The notes: generated by a model from the sequence alone, not told the origin. 18,311 nucleotides of DNA from RZYP01 sp964386405 (GCA_964386405.1 CAYLRW010000032.1:1-18311); one strand, 5' to 3'. Numbered from the stretch's first letter, positions 1 through 6,603 are shown. Translations and numbers: made by a program.

Positions 1-1
1 T

Positions 2-78
2 TGGTGGCGGCGCACGGATTTGAACCGCGGACACTCCGGGTATGAACCGAATGCTCTAGCCAACTGAGCTACGCCGCC
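2..78 (-). tRNA. tRNA-Met (CAT), elongator
   Basis: Reading the minus strand, a complete cloverleaf is visible: acceptor GGCGGCG pairs with CGCCGCC, discriminator A, and an encoded CCA (2-4). The anticodon stem TTCGG/CCGGA encloses the loop TTCATAC, so the anticodon is CAT. The fully paired first acceptor base pair and lack of the three-G:C anticodon stem separate it from the initiator tRNA at 170-245. It is the last gene of the five-tRNA cluster. Confidence 0.96.
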
Positions 79-87
79 ATATTTATT

Positions 88-163
88 TGGAGCTGATGAC
101 CAGGATTGAACTGGTGACCTTATCCTTACCAAGGATACGCTCTGCCGACTGAGCTACATCAGC
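88..163 (-). tRNA. tRNA-Thr (GGT)
   Basis: The minus strand folds as acceptor GCTGATG/CATCAGC, D arm GCTC/GAGC, anticodon stem TATCC/GGATA with loop TTGGTAA (anticodon GGT), T arm ACCAG/CTGGT, discriminator T and encoded CCA at 88-90. All stems pair fully. It lies 6 nt from the initiator tRNA on one side and 9 nt from tRNA-Met on the other, so the cluster is co-transcribed. Confidence 0.96.
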
Positions 164-169
164 AAATCA

Positions 170-245
<76 letters not shown>

Positions 246-270
246 ATAAAAGGCACCAATCATTAAAAGT

Positions 271-355
271 TGGTGGAGAGGGAAGGATTCGAACCTTCGA
301 AGCCAGAAGCGGCAGATTTACAGTCTGCTCCCTTTAACCACTCGGGAACCTCTCC
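271..355 (-). tRNA. tRNA-Tyr (GTA), long variable arm
   Basis: At 85 nt this is a class II tRNA. The minus strand gives acceptor GGAGAGG/CCTCTCC, anticodon stem GCAGA/TCTGC with loop CTGTAAA (anticodon GTA), an extended variable arm, T arm GAAGG/CCTTC and encoded CCA at 271-273. The long variable arm with a GTA anticodon identifies tyrosine rather than serine or leucine. Confidence 0.96.
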
Positions 356-368
356 GTTATTAAACTTT

Positions 369-444
369 TGGAGCTGGCGAAAGGAATTGAACCCTCAACC
401 TACTGATTACAAGTCAGTTGCTCTACCGATTGAGCTACGCCAGC
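369..444 (-). tRNA. tRNA-Thr (TGT)
   Basis: First gene of the tRNA cluster in transcription order. The minus strand shows acceptor GCTGGCG/CGCCAGC, anticodon stem ACTGA/TCAGT with loop CTTGTAA (anticodon TGT), discriminator T, and encoded CCA at 369-371. Together with tRNA-Thr(GGT) at 88-163 it gives two threonine isoacceptors in one transcript. Confidence 0.96.
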
Positions 445-465
445 ACTGCATTAGTGACATTGAGT

Positions 466-494
466 AGTATATAATACGCTGATAAACTTGTCAA
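466..494 (-). promoter_or_regulatory. promoter of the tRNA cluster
   Basis: On the minus strand there is a perfect -35 TTGACA (489-494), a 17-nt spacer, and a -10 TATACT (466-471). The predicted start, near 458-460, lies about 15 nt upstream of the first tRNA. This near-consensus SigA-type promoter fits a highly expressed stable-RNA operon. No other promoter is visible between the five tRNAs. Confidence 0.85.
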
Positions 495-520
495 TACCCT
501 TTTTAATTTTTTTCAAAATA

Positions 521-545
521 TCGTAAAATTTTTACAGTTTTACGA
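521..545 (-). terminator. AT-rich hairpin after uppP, weak terminator candidate
   Basis: An 8-bp inverted repeat (TCGTAAAA, 521-528; TTTTACGA, 538-545) with a 9-nt loop lies 15 nt after the uppP stop codon. In the uppP direction it is followed by an AT-rich stretch rather than a clean T run, so its strength as a terminator is doubtful. It is the only hairpin I see between uppP and the tRNA promoter. Confidence 0.35.
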
Positions 546-560
546 AAAGTGGCAAAGACA

Positions 561-1364
561 TCATAAGTAAAAATACCACAAAGTCACTACGGCCATTATA
601 ATACGATAATATGCAAAACTTGTCAACCGGGAACGATTAAGAAAACCAATAAACCAAAGGATTGAAATATAAGCGACGATAAAAGAAACGACAAAACCTA
701 TGGCCAGCAGGTATAGATCGTTCGTGCTCAGGGCCGACATACTCTTCATCAAATCGTAAATACAAGCCACAAACATCAAAGGTACAGCAATGATAAAGGA
801 ATATTCTGCCGCAGCTTTGCGTGTAAGTCCTATCAGGATACCGCCGCTGATGGTTGAACCAGAACGGGAGAATCCCGGCCACAGGGAAAGAATTTGAAAA
901 GCGCCAACAAGTACTGCTTGTCTTATTGATATTTTATCTATATCGTCCAGCAAATACTCCTGCATATTTTCTGTTTTCTTTTCTGCATATATCATCAAAA
1001 TCGCGCCGAGAACAAAGCCTATTGCTACCGTAAACGGTGAAAACAAATAGTGCTTAATAGCGCTATGTGCAAAAAATGCTATACCCATCACAGGAACGAT
1101 ACCAGCAGCCACATGCCAGACGCTGAGGCCTTTATTGACCTGCCAACCATCATGAGTAAAAAAATGTCTGAATTTATCGCGATAAATAAATATAACAGAC
1201 AAAATGGCACCAAGTTGTATAAAAACATCAAAAACATTGGCAACCGGGCCATCAAAACCAAGTAAGTGTCCAACAATAATCATGTGTCCTGTCGAAGAAA
1301 TAGGCAGGAATTCTGTAATACCTTCAACTATACCGATAATTACTGCTACTAACGTGAGATCCAT
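561..1364 (-). CDS. uppP: undecaprenyl-diphosphatase UppP (BacA family)
   Basis: Integral membrane phosphatase that converts undecaprenyl diphosphate to the monophosphate, recycling the lipid carrier for peptidoglycan and other wall polymers; it also gives bacitracin tolerance. At 267 aa it has the usual family length and is strongly hydrophobic throughout. Both family signatures are present: EGITEFLPISSTGH at residues 14-27, with the conserved Glu and His of the active site, and PGFSRSG at 163-169, with the essential Arg. The ATG start is preceded by GAAGG at a suitable distance. It is the last protein gene before the tRNA cluster. A TATAAT box lies upstream at 1418-1423, so it is probably transcribed separately from the Nudix gene, 124 nt away. 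Confidence 0.95.
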   Translation of the reverse strand: MDLTLVAVIIGIVEGITEFLPISSTGHMIIVGHLLGFDGPVANVFDVFIQLGAILSVIFIYRDKFRHFFTHDGWQVNKGLSVWHVAAGIVPVMGIAFFAHSAIKHYLFSPFTVAIGFVLGAILMIYAEKKTENMQEYLLDDIDKISIRQAVLVGAFQILSLWPGFSRSGSTISGGILIGLTRKAAAEYSFIIAVPLMFVACIYDLMKSMSALSTNDLYLLAIGFVVSFIVAYISILWFIGFLNRSRLTSFAYYRIIMAVVTLWYFYL

Positions 1365-1417
1365 TTTCTACCTTCTTTTTTTAATTTTATTATGATACTG
1401 TAAAATCAACTTTTTTT

Positions 1418-1423
1418 ATTATA
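1418..1423 (-). promoter_or_regulatory. putative -10 element of uppP
   Basis: A perfect TATAAT on the minus strand sits 54 nt upstream of the uppP start. No good -35 lies at 16-18 nt; the hexamer at 17 nt is TGGTTT. The call rests on the -10 and the AT-rich context only. Confidence 0.45.
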
Positions 1424-1488
1424 GCTAATATGGTCTTAACAAACCAGTCTTATTTTAGTCAAATTATGTGAATTTTATCTGAAATATT

Positions 1489-1998
1489 TTATTTTGCTAG
1501 CTTTTGCAACAATTCAGTTATCACTAATTTGTCTGTAGGAAAGGCTAAATCTGGCGGAGCAGAAAGGTCAAACCAACCGATTTCACTAGCATCGTCGCCG
1601 GCGAAAGGCGTACCCGAAACAACAGTCGAGAGGAACCAAATACCAACAGTATGCTGCTGAGGATTATGGAAGTTTGAGTGAACAGCAAATACTTCTAACG
1701 GCCTAATAACCAGATTGGTTTCTTCTTCAACTTCCCTCACAATACCCGCCCTTACATCTTCATCATATTCTAAGTAGCCGCACGGAATGCACCAAAGTCC
1801 GGGATAGGTTATCTTCGCTGATCTTTTTACCAAAAGGATTTTCCCTTTTTCATCAAAAATAATTGCGGCAACTCCTACTATTGGATTTTCATAATGTATG
1901 CGTCCACATCTGCAGCAAACGAGCCTTTCTCTACCGGTCAAAAAACGTTTTGTCAGTTTTTCTCCGCAAACCGGGCAAAAATAAAATCTCTGCGGCAT
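1489..1998 (-). CDS. Nudix hydrolase with N-terminal zinc ribbon
   Basis: Nudix proteins hydrolyse nucleoside diphosphates linked to another moiety, often as housecleaning of ADP-ribose, NADH or damaged nucleotides. The 169-aa protein begins with a CxxC...CxxC zinc ribbon (Cys8, Cys11, Cys28, Cys31), followed by the Nudix fold. The Nudix box starts at Gly74 and shows Glu80 and the catalytic REVEEE at 88-93; the usual Gly near its end is Asn95. The zinc ribbon resembles that of NADH pyrophosphatase NudC, but the protein is much shorter than NudC, so the substrate cannot be named. The ATG has a strong GGGAGG 9 nt upstream. It begins only about 20 nt beyond the pfkA terminator, leaving little room for a promoter of its own. 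Confidence 0.88.
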   Translation of the reverse strand: MPQRFYFCPVCGEKLTKRFLTGRERLVCCRCGRIHYENPIVGVAAIIFDEKGKILLVKRSAKITYPGLWCIPCGYLEYDEDVRAGIVREVEEETNLVIRPLEVFAVHSNFHNPQQHTVGIWFLSTVVSGTPFAGDDASEIGWFDLSAPPDLAFPTDKLVITELLQKLAK

Positions 1999-2019
1999 CT
2001 ACTACAACCTCCCGTTTTC

Positions 2020-2059
2020 AAAAAAAGGGCAGGAATCCCTAACCAGGATGCCTACCCTT
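2020..2059 (-). terminator. intrinsic terminator of pfkA
   Basis: On the minus strand, 13 nt after the pfkA stop, a 14-step stem (arms 2046-2059 and 2025-2038, with one mismatch and one G:T pair) encloses a 7-nt loop. It is followed by seven T residues (A run at 2020-2026 on the plus strand). This is a strong Rho-independent terminator for the brxF-like/pfkA unit. Confidence 0.9.
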
Positions 2060-2072
2060 CACTTTAAAATTT

Positions 2073-3170
2073 TTAGTCGCCGAAACTGATACCTAAATGA
2101 CGTGCTGTACGAATAATATCACTGTCAATTGGTACCAGGTGAGGCTCTGAAGCTACCTTCTCGATTGGCACCACTACAATCTTGTTACTTTGTAATGCTA
2201 CCATGGTATTAACTTTTCCCTGCAGACAGGCCTCCACAGCAGCAGCGCCATAGCGAGTAGCTAAAACCCTGTCATAAGGAGTAGGTGAGCCACCGCGCTG
2301 CAGGTAACCGAGCACCGTGCAGCGAGATTCTATGCCAGTTCTCTCCTCTATTTCGCGGACCAGCTTTTCGCCGGCACCGCCAAGACGAATCGGTTCATAA
2401 CTATCCTTCACCATACGTGCTACTGAAAGTTGACCGCCAACAGGTTTAGCTCCCTCGGCAATAACAACTATACTGAATTTTTTATTACTAGCCTGTCTTT
2501 GCTTGATTTTTTTTAAAACAGATTCTATTTGATACGGTATCTCAGGAATCAGTATGCAGTCTGCACCTCCGGCAATCCCTGCATGAAGGGCAATCCAGCC
2601 AGCATATCTGCCCATAACTTCCAGTGCCATGACCCTGTGGTGTGACTCAGCCGTAGTATGCAGCCTGTCCACAGCCTCCGTCGCCATTGCCATTGCCGTA
2701 TCAAACCCGAAAGTTCTTTCTGTACAAGGCAAATCATTGTCAATAGTCTTCGGCACACCAACAACCTTCACACCACATTCTTTGCTTAGTTTATTTGCGA
2801 TATTCAGACTGCCGTCACCACCAATGACAATCAGTATATCAATTGCGTGCTTTTTTAAATTAGCAAGAACTGTTTCCCGCATATCTTTATAAACAGGTTC
2901 TCCTGCCTCATCTGTTGCAAAAATAAAATGAAAAGGATTATCACGGTTGGTCGTTCCCAAGATAGTACCACCACGCGGGAGAATCCCCGATACATCCTGC
3001 AACTCCAACCTTTTGATATTATCACCAATCAGGCCATTAAACCCATTTTCTACGCCAAATATCTCACAATTATTCTGAATAGCTGTTTTCACTACTGAAC
3101 GTATGACCGCATTTAATCCCGGACAATCACCACCGCCAGTGAGAACCGCAAGTCTACCTTGGGTAACCAT
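2073..3170 (-). CDS. pfkA: 6-phosphofructokinase, probably ATP-dependent, PKTIDND subclass
   Basis: Phosphorylates fructose 6-phosphate to fructose 1,6-bisphosphate, the committed step of glycolysis. The chosen start is the ATG at 3168-3170 (365 aa), which follows AGGGG at 6-7 nt spacing and matches the N-terminus of the family; an in-frame TTG at 3200 would add ten residues and has no good ribosome site. Visible motifs are GGGDCPGLN (12-20, phosphate binding), GGDGS (117-121), PKTIDND (140-146, with the catalytic Asp), MGRYAGW (186-192) and LGYLQRGGSP (288-297). Lys141 replaces the Gly of the classical PGTIDND enzymes, as in the mixed-substrate/PPi-PFK clade, whereas Gly120 keeps the residue linked to ATP use. 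It lies 14 nt behind the BrxF-like gene and is followed by a strong terminator. Confidence 0.93.
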   Translation of the reverse strand: MVTQGRLAVLTGGGDCPGLNAVIRSVVKTAIQNNCEIFGVENGFNGLIGDNIKRLELQDVSGILPRGGTILGTTNRDNPFHFIFATDEAGEPVYKDMRETVLANLKKHAIDILIVIGGDGSLNIANKLSKECGVKVVGVPKTIDNDLPCTERTFGFDTAMAMATEAVDRLHTTAESHHRVMALEVMGRYAGWIALHAGIAGGADCILIPEIPYQIESVLKKIKQRQASNKKFSIVVIAEGAKPVGGQLSVARMVKDSYEPIRLGGAGEKLVREIEERTGIESRCTVLGYLQRGGSPTPYDRVLATRYGAAAVEACLQGKVNTMVALQSNKIVVVPIEKVASEPHLVPIDSDIIRTARHLGISFGD

Positions 3171-3184
3171 TCCACACCCCTGTT

Positions 3185-3646
3185 CTAATCCATATTCCAA
3201 ATTTTGAAACCATCCGCACTGATTTTTATCGATTCTGTCCCATCAAATTTATCATAACAGAGACAGCCATTTTCACAATAACCCGGCCATGCCGCGACTA
3301 TCACAAACTGCTTGCTTAATTTCCGTAATAAATCAGCAACATCAATGTGAAAAACTGGTACAAAAAGCGTTTGAAGCCTGTCAAGTAAGACTACTTCGGA
3401 ATTATAGCCTTCGAGTATTTCACCAATCATTTCAGCGGCCTTTTCCTGGCGCAATGCCGGCAGCAGCTCTAAGAAATCCTCAGTAATTAATAAGCGGCAA
3501 TCAACGTAATCCCACGCTTTTTTGGCTGCCGCCTCACGCAGAACGCCGCTCTTACCGCTTCCTGGCTTACCTGTAATAATCAATACTTTTTCTTCAGCCT
3601 CTTGCAGGCCTTCTACCTCTTTTACAAAATCCTCTACCTGGCTCAT
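3185..3646 (-). CDS. small P-loop ATPase resembling BREX-3 protein BrxF
   Basis: The 153-aa protein carries a Walker A motif GKPGSGKS (26-33) and a Walker-B-like VVLLD (85-89). The region after it, with LDRLQTLF (88-95), LLRKLS (106-111) and IVAAWPG (116-122) followed by a Gly and a Tyr, follows the layout I remember for BrxF, the small P-loop component of type 3 BREX phage-defence systems. No signal peptide or membrane segment is seen. Five cysteines occur, three of them at 124-130. No other BREX gene (brxA, brxC, pglX, pglZ, brxHII) is in the window, so if the family call is right it is an orphan. The ATG is preceded by AGGAGG at 9 nt. The stop is 14 nt before the pfkA start, which suggests co-transcription and perhaps coupling. 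Its function here is unknown; the family call is from memory. Confidence 0.7.
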   Translation of the reverse strand: MSQVEDFVKEVEGLQEAEEKVLIITGKPGSGKSGVLREAAAKKAWDYVDCRLLITEDFLELLPALRQEKAAEMIGEILEGYNSEVVLLDRLQTLFVPVFHIDVADLLRKLSKQFVIVAAWPGYCENGCLCYDKFDGTESIKISADGFKIWNMD

Positions 3647-3707
3647 GTTCTTCGCCCTCCTTAGTTTTTTCGTAAACAGGTTTGCTCGTCTTTAAGATGT
3701 TTTTATT

Positions 3708-3734
3708 ATTCGTCGTGCCTTTACAAACTCCTTT
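3708..3734 (-). promoter_or_regulatory. candidate SigH-type promoter of the brxF-like/pfkA unit
   Basis: On the minus strand AAAGGAGTT (3726-3734), an 11-nt spacer and GACGAAT (3708-3714) match the B. subtilis SigH consensus as I recall it (RnAGGAwWW, 11-12 nt, RnnGAAT) at all but one weakly conserved position. It lies just after the sigH terminator and 62 nt before the BrxF-like ATG. I see no convincing TTGACA/TATAAT pair in the same interval. Confidence 0.5.
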
Positions 3735-3773
3735 AAAAAATAAAACATCATTTAGAAAAATCTAAATGATGTT
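3735..3773 (-). terminator. intrinsic terminator of sigH
   Basis: A perfect 13-bp inverted repeat (3744-3756 and 3761-3773) with a 4-nt loop lies 25 nt after the sigH stop and is followed in the minus direction by TTTTATTTTTT. The T tract abuts the candidate -35 of the next unit. Confidence 0.93.
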
Positions 3774-3797
3774 ACAATATGTTACATATCTATCAAA

Positions 3798-4529
3798 TTA
3801 TTTGTCATTTTTGCGATGACTGCCGAATCTCTCTGAAGGGTCCATCGCCATCAGACCGCAATAAACATTCTTCAAATCGGTGCCTTCAGCACGGGAATTA
3901 AGATATTTCTCCAGCTTGCGTTTAACGCGCTGCAAAGCATTATCGATAGACTTTATATGCCGATCAAGATCAACAGCTATTTCCTGATAAGATTTCCCAT
4001 CCAGATAACTCATGAGAACTTTCCATTCCAAATCGCTCAGAATGTTGTTCATTTTATTTTCTATATCCAGAAATTCTTCACGGCTGATGACCATTTCTTC
4101 AGGATTTGCTACCTTGGCTCCAGAAATTACATCCAGTAAAGTTCTGTCAGAATCCTCTTCATAAATAGGTTTATTTAAGGAAACATAAGAATTAAGAGGG
4201 ATGTGTTTCTGCCGTGTCGCTGTTTTGATCGCTGTAATTATTTGTCGCGTCACACATAGCTCGGCAAAAGCGCGAAAAGATGAAAGCTTATCATTGCGGA
4301 AATCTCTAATTGCTTTAAAAAGGCCTATCATGCCTTCCTGAATAATATCTTCTCGTTCCGCACCGATTAAAAAATAGCTTCTCGCTTTGGCACGTACAAA
4401 ATTACGATATTTATAAAGCAAATATTCCTGCGCTAAAAGATTCTCATCTTGTTTCGCAGCCATGACAACCTCTTCATCGGTCATATTCTCAAATGCCTGA
4501 TAGGGATCATTCGTTACACCTGAACGCAT
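3798..4529 (-). CDS. sigH: RNA polymerase sigma factor SigH (sigma-30 family)
   Basis: Alternative sigma-70-family factor which in B. subtilis directs early stationary-phase, competence and sporulation genes; in non-sporulating relatives its regulon is poorly known. Region 2 is visible around residues 31-105, with the core-binding stretch EDIIQEGMIGLFKAIRDF at 60-77. Region 4 (about 163-210) contains the helix-turn-helix around SYQEIAVDLDRHIKSIDNAL (180-199). The 243 aa exceed the roughly 215 aa typical of the family, the excess being a polar tail after residue 210. The ATG follows GGGAGG at 9 nt. It is the last gene of the conserved ctsR-to-sigH series; rpmG/secE/nusG, which follow sigH in B. 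subtilis, are not here. Its own promoter is at 4603-4632. Confidence 0.93.
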   Translation of the reverse strand: MRSGVTNDPYQAFENMTDEEVVMAAKQDENLLAQEYLLYKYRNFVRAKARSYFLIGAEREDIIQEGMIGLFKAIRDFRNDKLSSFRAFAELCVTRQIITAIKTATRQKHIPLNSYVSLNKPIYEEDSDRTLLDVISGAKVANPEEMVISREEFLDIENKMNNILSDLEWKVLMSYLDGKSYQEIAVDLDRHIKSIDNALQRVKRKLEKYLNSRAEGTDLKNVYCGLMAMDPSERFGSHRKNDK

Positions 4530-4602
4530 ACAGCACAGCCTCCCTTTTTCTTTTAACTTGGACCTTCGAAAGCCTGCTATTACTCAGTTAATCGTGAAAT
4601 TA

Positions 4603-4632
4603 ATTATACAATAGTTTTTTTTTGCAAGTCAA
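4603..4632 (-). promoter_or_regulatory. promoter of sigH
   Basis: Minus-strand -35 TTGACT (4627-4632), 18-nt A-rich spacer and perfect -10 TATAAT (4603-4608). The predicted start leaves a leader of roughly 65 nt before the sigH ATG. This gives sigH a transcription unit of its own apart from rae1. Confidence 0.75.
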
Positions 4633-4643
4633 TCTAGACTTGC
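4624..4643. repeat. inverted repeat over the sigH -35 box
   Basis: GCAAGTC (4624-4630) and GACTTGC (4637-4643) form a perfect 7-bp inverted repeat with a 6-nt centre. It begins 6 nt after the rae1 stop and covers the -35 hexamer of sigH. It is followed by A residues, not T residues, in the transcribed direction, so it does not look like a terminator; an operator is possible. Confidence 0.45.
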
Positions 4644-4649
4644 TTCTAT

Positions 4650-5159
4650 CTATCGGCGCAATCGCTCCAGCTTGTTAAGCACATCATCCTTAAGCCTGCT
4701 GCCGACCTCATTCCGTGCCTTACCTCTAACTTCTCTGCTATTACGCTCATTTATTTGTTTTTTTACTGCCAAATAGTCTTCATTAAACTCTCTGGCCGAA
4801 ATACGATAAGCTCCGACTCCTAAAATAACTATCTGCTCGGCATAATCGCTGGTTACTACATATACTTTATGACCTTCTTTTATTAATTCATAAGTTTTGC
4901 GTTCAATCCAGGAATCCGCAGTTTCACCCTCCGCGGTAAATACTATCCTGGCGCCTCCGCGAACTTCTTCATTAGATAAACCCTGTACTTCCTGCGCGTC
5001 AAAAACCAAAATCGCCTCCTGGCCTTTAAAAGCAGCATATTCGGCAGCAACCGCCAGCAGCATTTCGCGCGCATGCTCCAGGTTCTCTTCACGAACAGTC
5101 TTAAACTCTTTCCAGTTATTTACTACATTGTAACCATCGATTAAGAGCCATTCTTTCAT
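4650..5159 (-). CDS. rae1: NYN/PIN-domain endoribonuclease Rae1 (YacP)
   Basis: In B. subtilis this ribosome-associated endonuclease enters the A site and cleaves translated mRNAs. The 169-aa protein shows the NYN pattern of acidic residues: LLIDGYN (5-11, Asp8), VFDAQ (52-56, Asp54), Asp82 followed by Glu86, and VVTSDYAEQ (101-109, Asp105). The basic, charged C-terminal tail (about 131-169) is typical of the YacP group. It starts 2 nt after the rlmB stop, with GGTGA near the end of rlmB as ribosome site, so the two are translationally coupled. The neighbourhood rlmB-rae1-sigH is the same as in Bacillus. Confidence 0.9.
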   Translation of the reverse strand: MKEWLLIDGYNVVNNWKEFKTVREENLEHAREMLLAVAAEYAAFKGQEAILVFDAQEVQGLSNEEVRGGARIVFTAEGETADSWIERKTYELIKEGHKVYVVTSDYAEQIVILGVGAYRISAREFNEDYLAVKKQINERNSREVRGKARNEVGSRLKDDVLNKLERLRR

Positions 5160-5161
5160 AA

Positions 5162-5902
5162 TTATTCACCGGCTCTTTGCCTTACAATTTCAAAAAGCAG
5201 TATTGCTCCTGCAGCTGAAGCATTCAAAGAAGAAACGCCCCCGCGCATAGGAATTTTTACCAAAAGGTCGCAATTTTCTTTGACAAGCCGGCCGAGACCT
5301 TTGCCTTCAGCACCAATAACCAAAACTATCGGGCCTGTCAAATTAGAGGTAAAGTAGTCGGACTCTCCGTCCATATCAGCACCGACGACCCATAGGCCTT
5401 TTTTCTTCAGCTCGTTGATGGTTTGCGAAATATTGCCAATGCTGACTACAGGAACATATTCTATTGCTCCCGCCGAAATTTTGGCTACAACTGCATTCAA
5501 AGGGCAGCTGCGGCGCTTTGGCATCAGGACACCATGAACACCTGCTGCGTCTGCAGTTCGGATAATTGCCCCCACATTTTGCGGATCCTGCAACTCATCA
5601 AGTAAGACGAGAAAAGGAGCTTCACCTTTTTCTGCCGCTATTGCCAATACCTCATCCAGATCATAGAAGCGGATAGGCGCAGCCATGGCAACAACACCCT
5701 GATGGCGAATTCCTTCCGCCATATTATTCAGCTTCTCAATTTTTACATATTCAACCAGCACGCCCGTATCTTTGGCTAAAGCGATGATTTCACCAATGCT
5801 GCCGCCTTTGATGCCATCCTGCACGTATAATTTGTTCAGGGAACGGCCGCTGCGCAGCGCTTCAATAACAGAATTCCGGCCCGCTATCAATTCATCTGAC
5901 AT
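5162..5902 (-). CDS. rlmB: 23S rRNA (guanosine-2'-O)-methyltransferase RlmB, SpoU/TrmH family
   Basis: SPOUT methyltransferase predicted to methylate the ribose of G2251 (E. coli numbering) in the 23S rRNA P loop using S-adenosylmethionine. Length 246 aa is normal. A substrate-binding N-terminal domain covers about 1-75. The SpoU motifs follow: motif 1 around DPQNVGAIIRTA (106-117, with Asn109 and Arg115), motif 2 LVIGAEGKGL near 194-203, and motif 3 VSSLNASAAGAIL from 223, which together form the knotted cofactor site. Start ATG at 5902, 8 nt after the thyX stop; the ribosome site AGGA overlaps that stop. TrmH-family paralogues share the motifs, but context and the N-terminal domain favour RlmB. 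Confidence 0.92.
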   Translation of the reverse strand: MSDELIAGRNSVIEALRSGRSLNKLYVQDGIKGGSIGEIIALAKDTGVLVEYVKIEKLNNMAEGIRHQGVVAMAAPIRFYDLDEVLAIAAEKGEAPFLVLLDELQDPQNVGAIIRTADAAGVHGVLMPKRRSCPLNAVVAKISAGAIEYVPVVSIGNISQTINELKKKGLWVVGADMDGESDYFTSNLTGPIVLVIGAEGKGLGRLVKENCDLLVKIPMRGGVSSLNASAAGAILLFEIVRQRAGE

Positions 5903-5910
5903 ATTTATTC

Positions 5911-6600
5911 CTACCCTTTCGCAGCTTTAGCCTGCAAAGCAGCTAAACGGCCGCAGGTCATTGCGCCTTCAGTACAAATTCCATCGGTAACACAGGAAGG
6001 GCCTGCCTTTTCAAATAAAACAGGTGCTACTTCCTTAACTTCAGCCAGCATTTTTTCAGCCAAAGCCCTGATTTCCCATTGGGCACGGGTGCAGCAGCGC
6101 AGACGGAAGAAATTATATAAAGATCTTACATTCATCGTCACTACTATTTTTGTTTCTGCCGCATTTGGCAGGATGTAGCGGGCATCCTCTGCCGGAATAC
6201 CCATCTCTGTCCATTCGGTATAAAGTGTTCTGATTTCGCCCATCAGTTTTTCAAACTTTTCGCGTTCCGCAGGTCTTGCGGCTATGGAAAGAGGCAAAAT
6301 TGTCTCAAAATCATGTTCCTTCACATAACGCTGTGATTGCTGGGAATAAGAAGCTATACGATGGCGAACCAGCTGGTGGGTAAGAACTCGGGAAACACCT
6401 TCAATGGCAAAAGTAAAAGTAACATGCTCAAGTGTTGAAAAATGTCCCATTTCAACCAGCTTGCGCACTAATTTCGCCGCCTGTTCGTCAGTAATTTTCT
6501 CTTCCAGCTGTGCTGCCCCGATTGGTGAATAACACAACCTGGCACTCATAGCAACGGTTTTTTCCGGTTCCGGCGTATAGCGCAAAAGTTTTACCTGCAT
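5911..6600 (-). CDS. thyX: flavin-dependent thymidylate synthase ThyX
   Basis: Makes dTMP from dUMP using methylene-tetrahydrofolate, FAD and NAD(P)H, replacing ThyA-type synthases. The ThyX signature RHR-x7-S is seen as RHRIASYSQQS at residues 79-89. Further family stretches are FSTLEHVTFTF (54-64), the DAR and LPN elements around 140-150, and AQWEIRALAE near 181-190. Length 229 aa is normal. A cysteine-rich tail (PSCVTDGICTEGAMTCGR) ends the protein. ATG at 6600 lies 3 nt after the mrnC stop, with AGGAGG inside the last mrnC codons as ribosome site. In Bacillus the gene is absent from this position, so it is an insertion relative to that layout. Confidence 0.95.
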   Translation of the reverse strand: MQVKLLRYTPEPEKTVAMSARLCYSPIGAAQLEEKITDEQAAKLVRKLVEMGHFSTLEHVTFTFAIEGVSRVLTHQLVRHRIASYSQQSQRYVKEHDFETILPLSIAARPAEREKFEKLMGEIRTLYTEWTEMGIPAEDARYILPNAAETKIVVTMNVRSLYNFFRLRCCTRAQWEIRALAEKMLAEVKEVAPVLFEKAGPSCVTDGICTEGAMTCGRLAALQAKAAKG

Positions 6601-6603
6601 ATC

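Noticed and set aside
270..467. Plus-strand 65-codon reading frame across the tRNA-Tyr and tRNA-Thr genes
   Set aside because: It is the antisense of two tRNA genes and their leader; such frames are a known source of spurious protein annotation.
3171..3200. TTG start extending PfkA by 10 residues into the BrxF-like gene
   Set aside because: No good ribosome site, while the ATG at 3170 has AGGGG and begins just before the conserved first strand.
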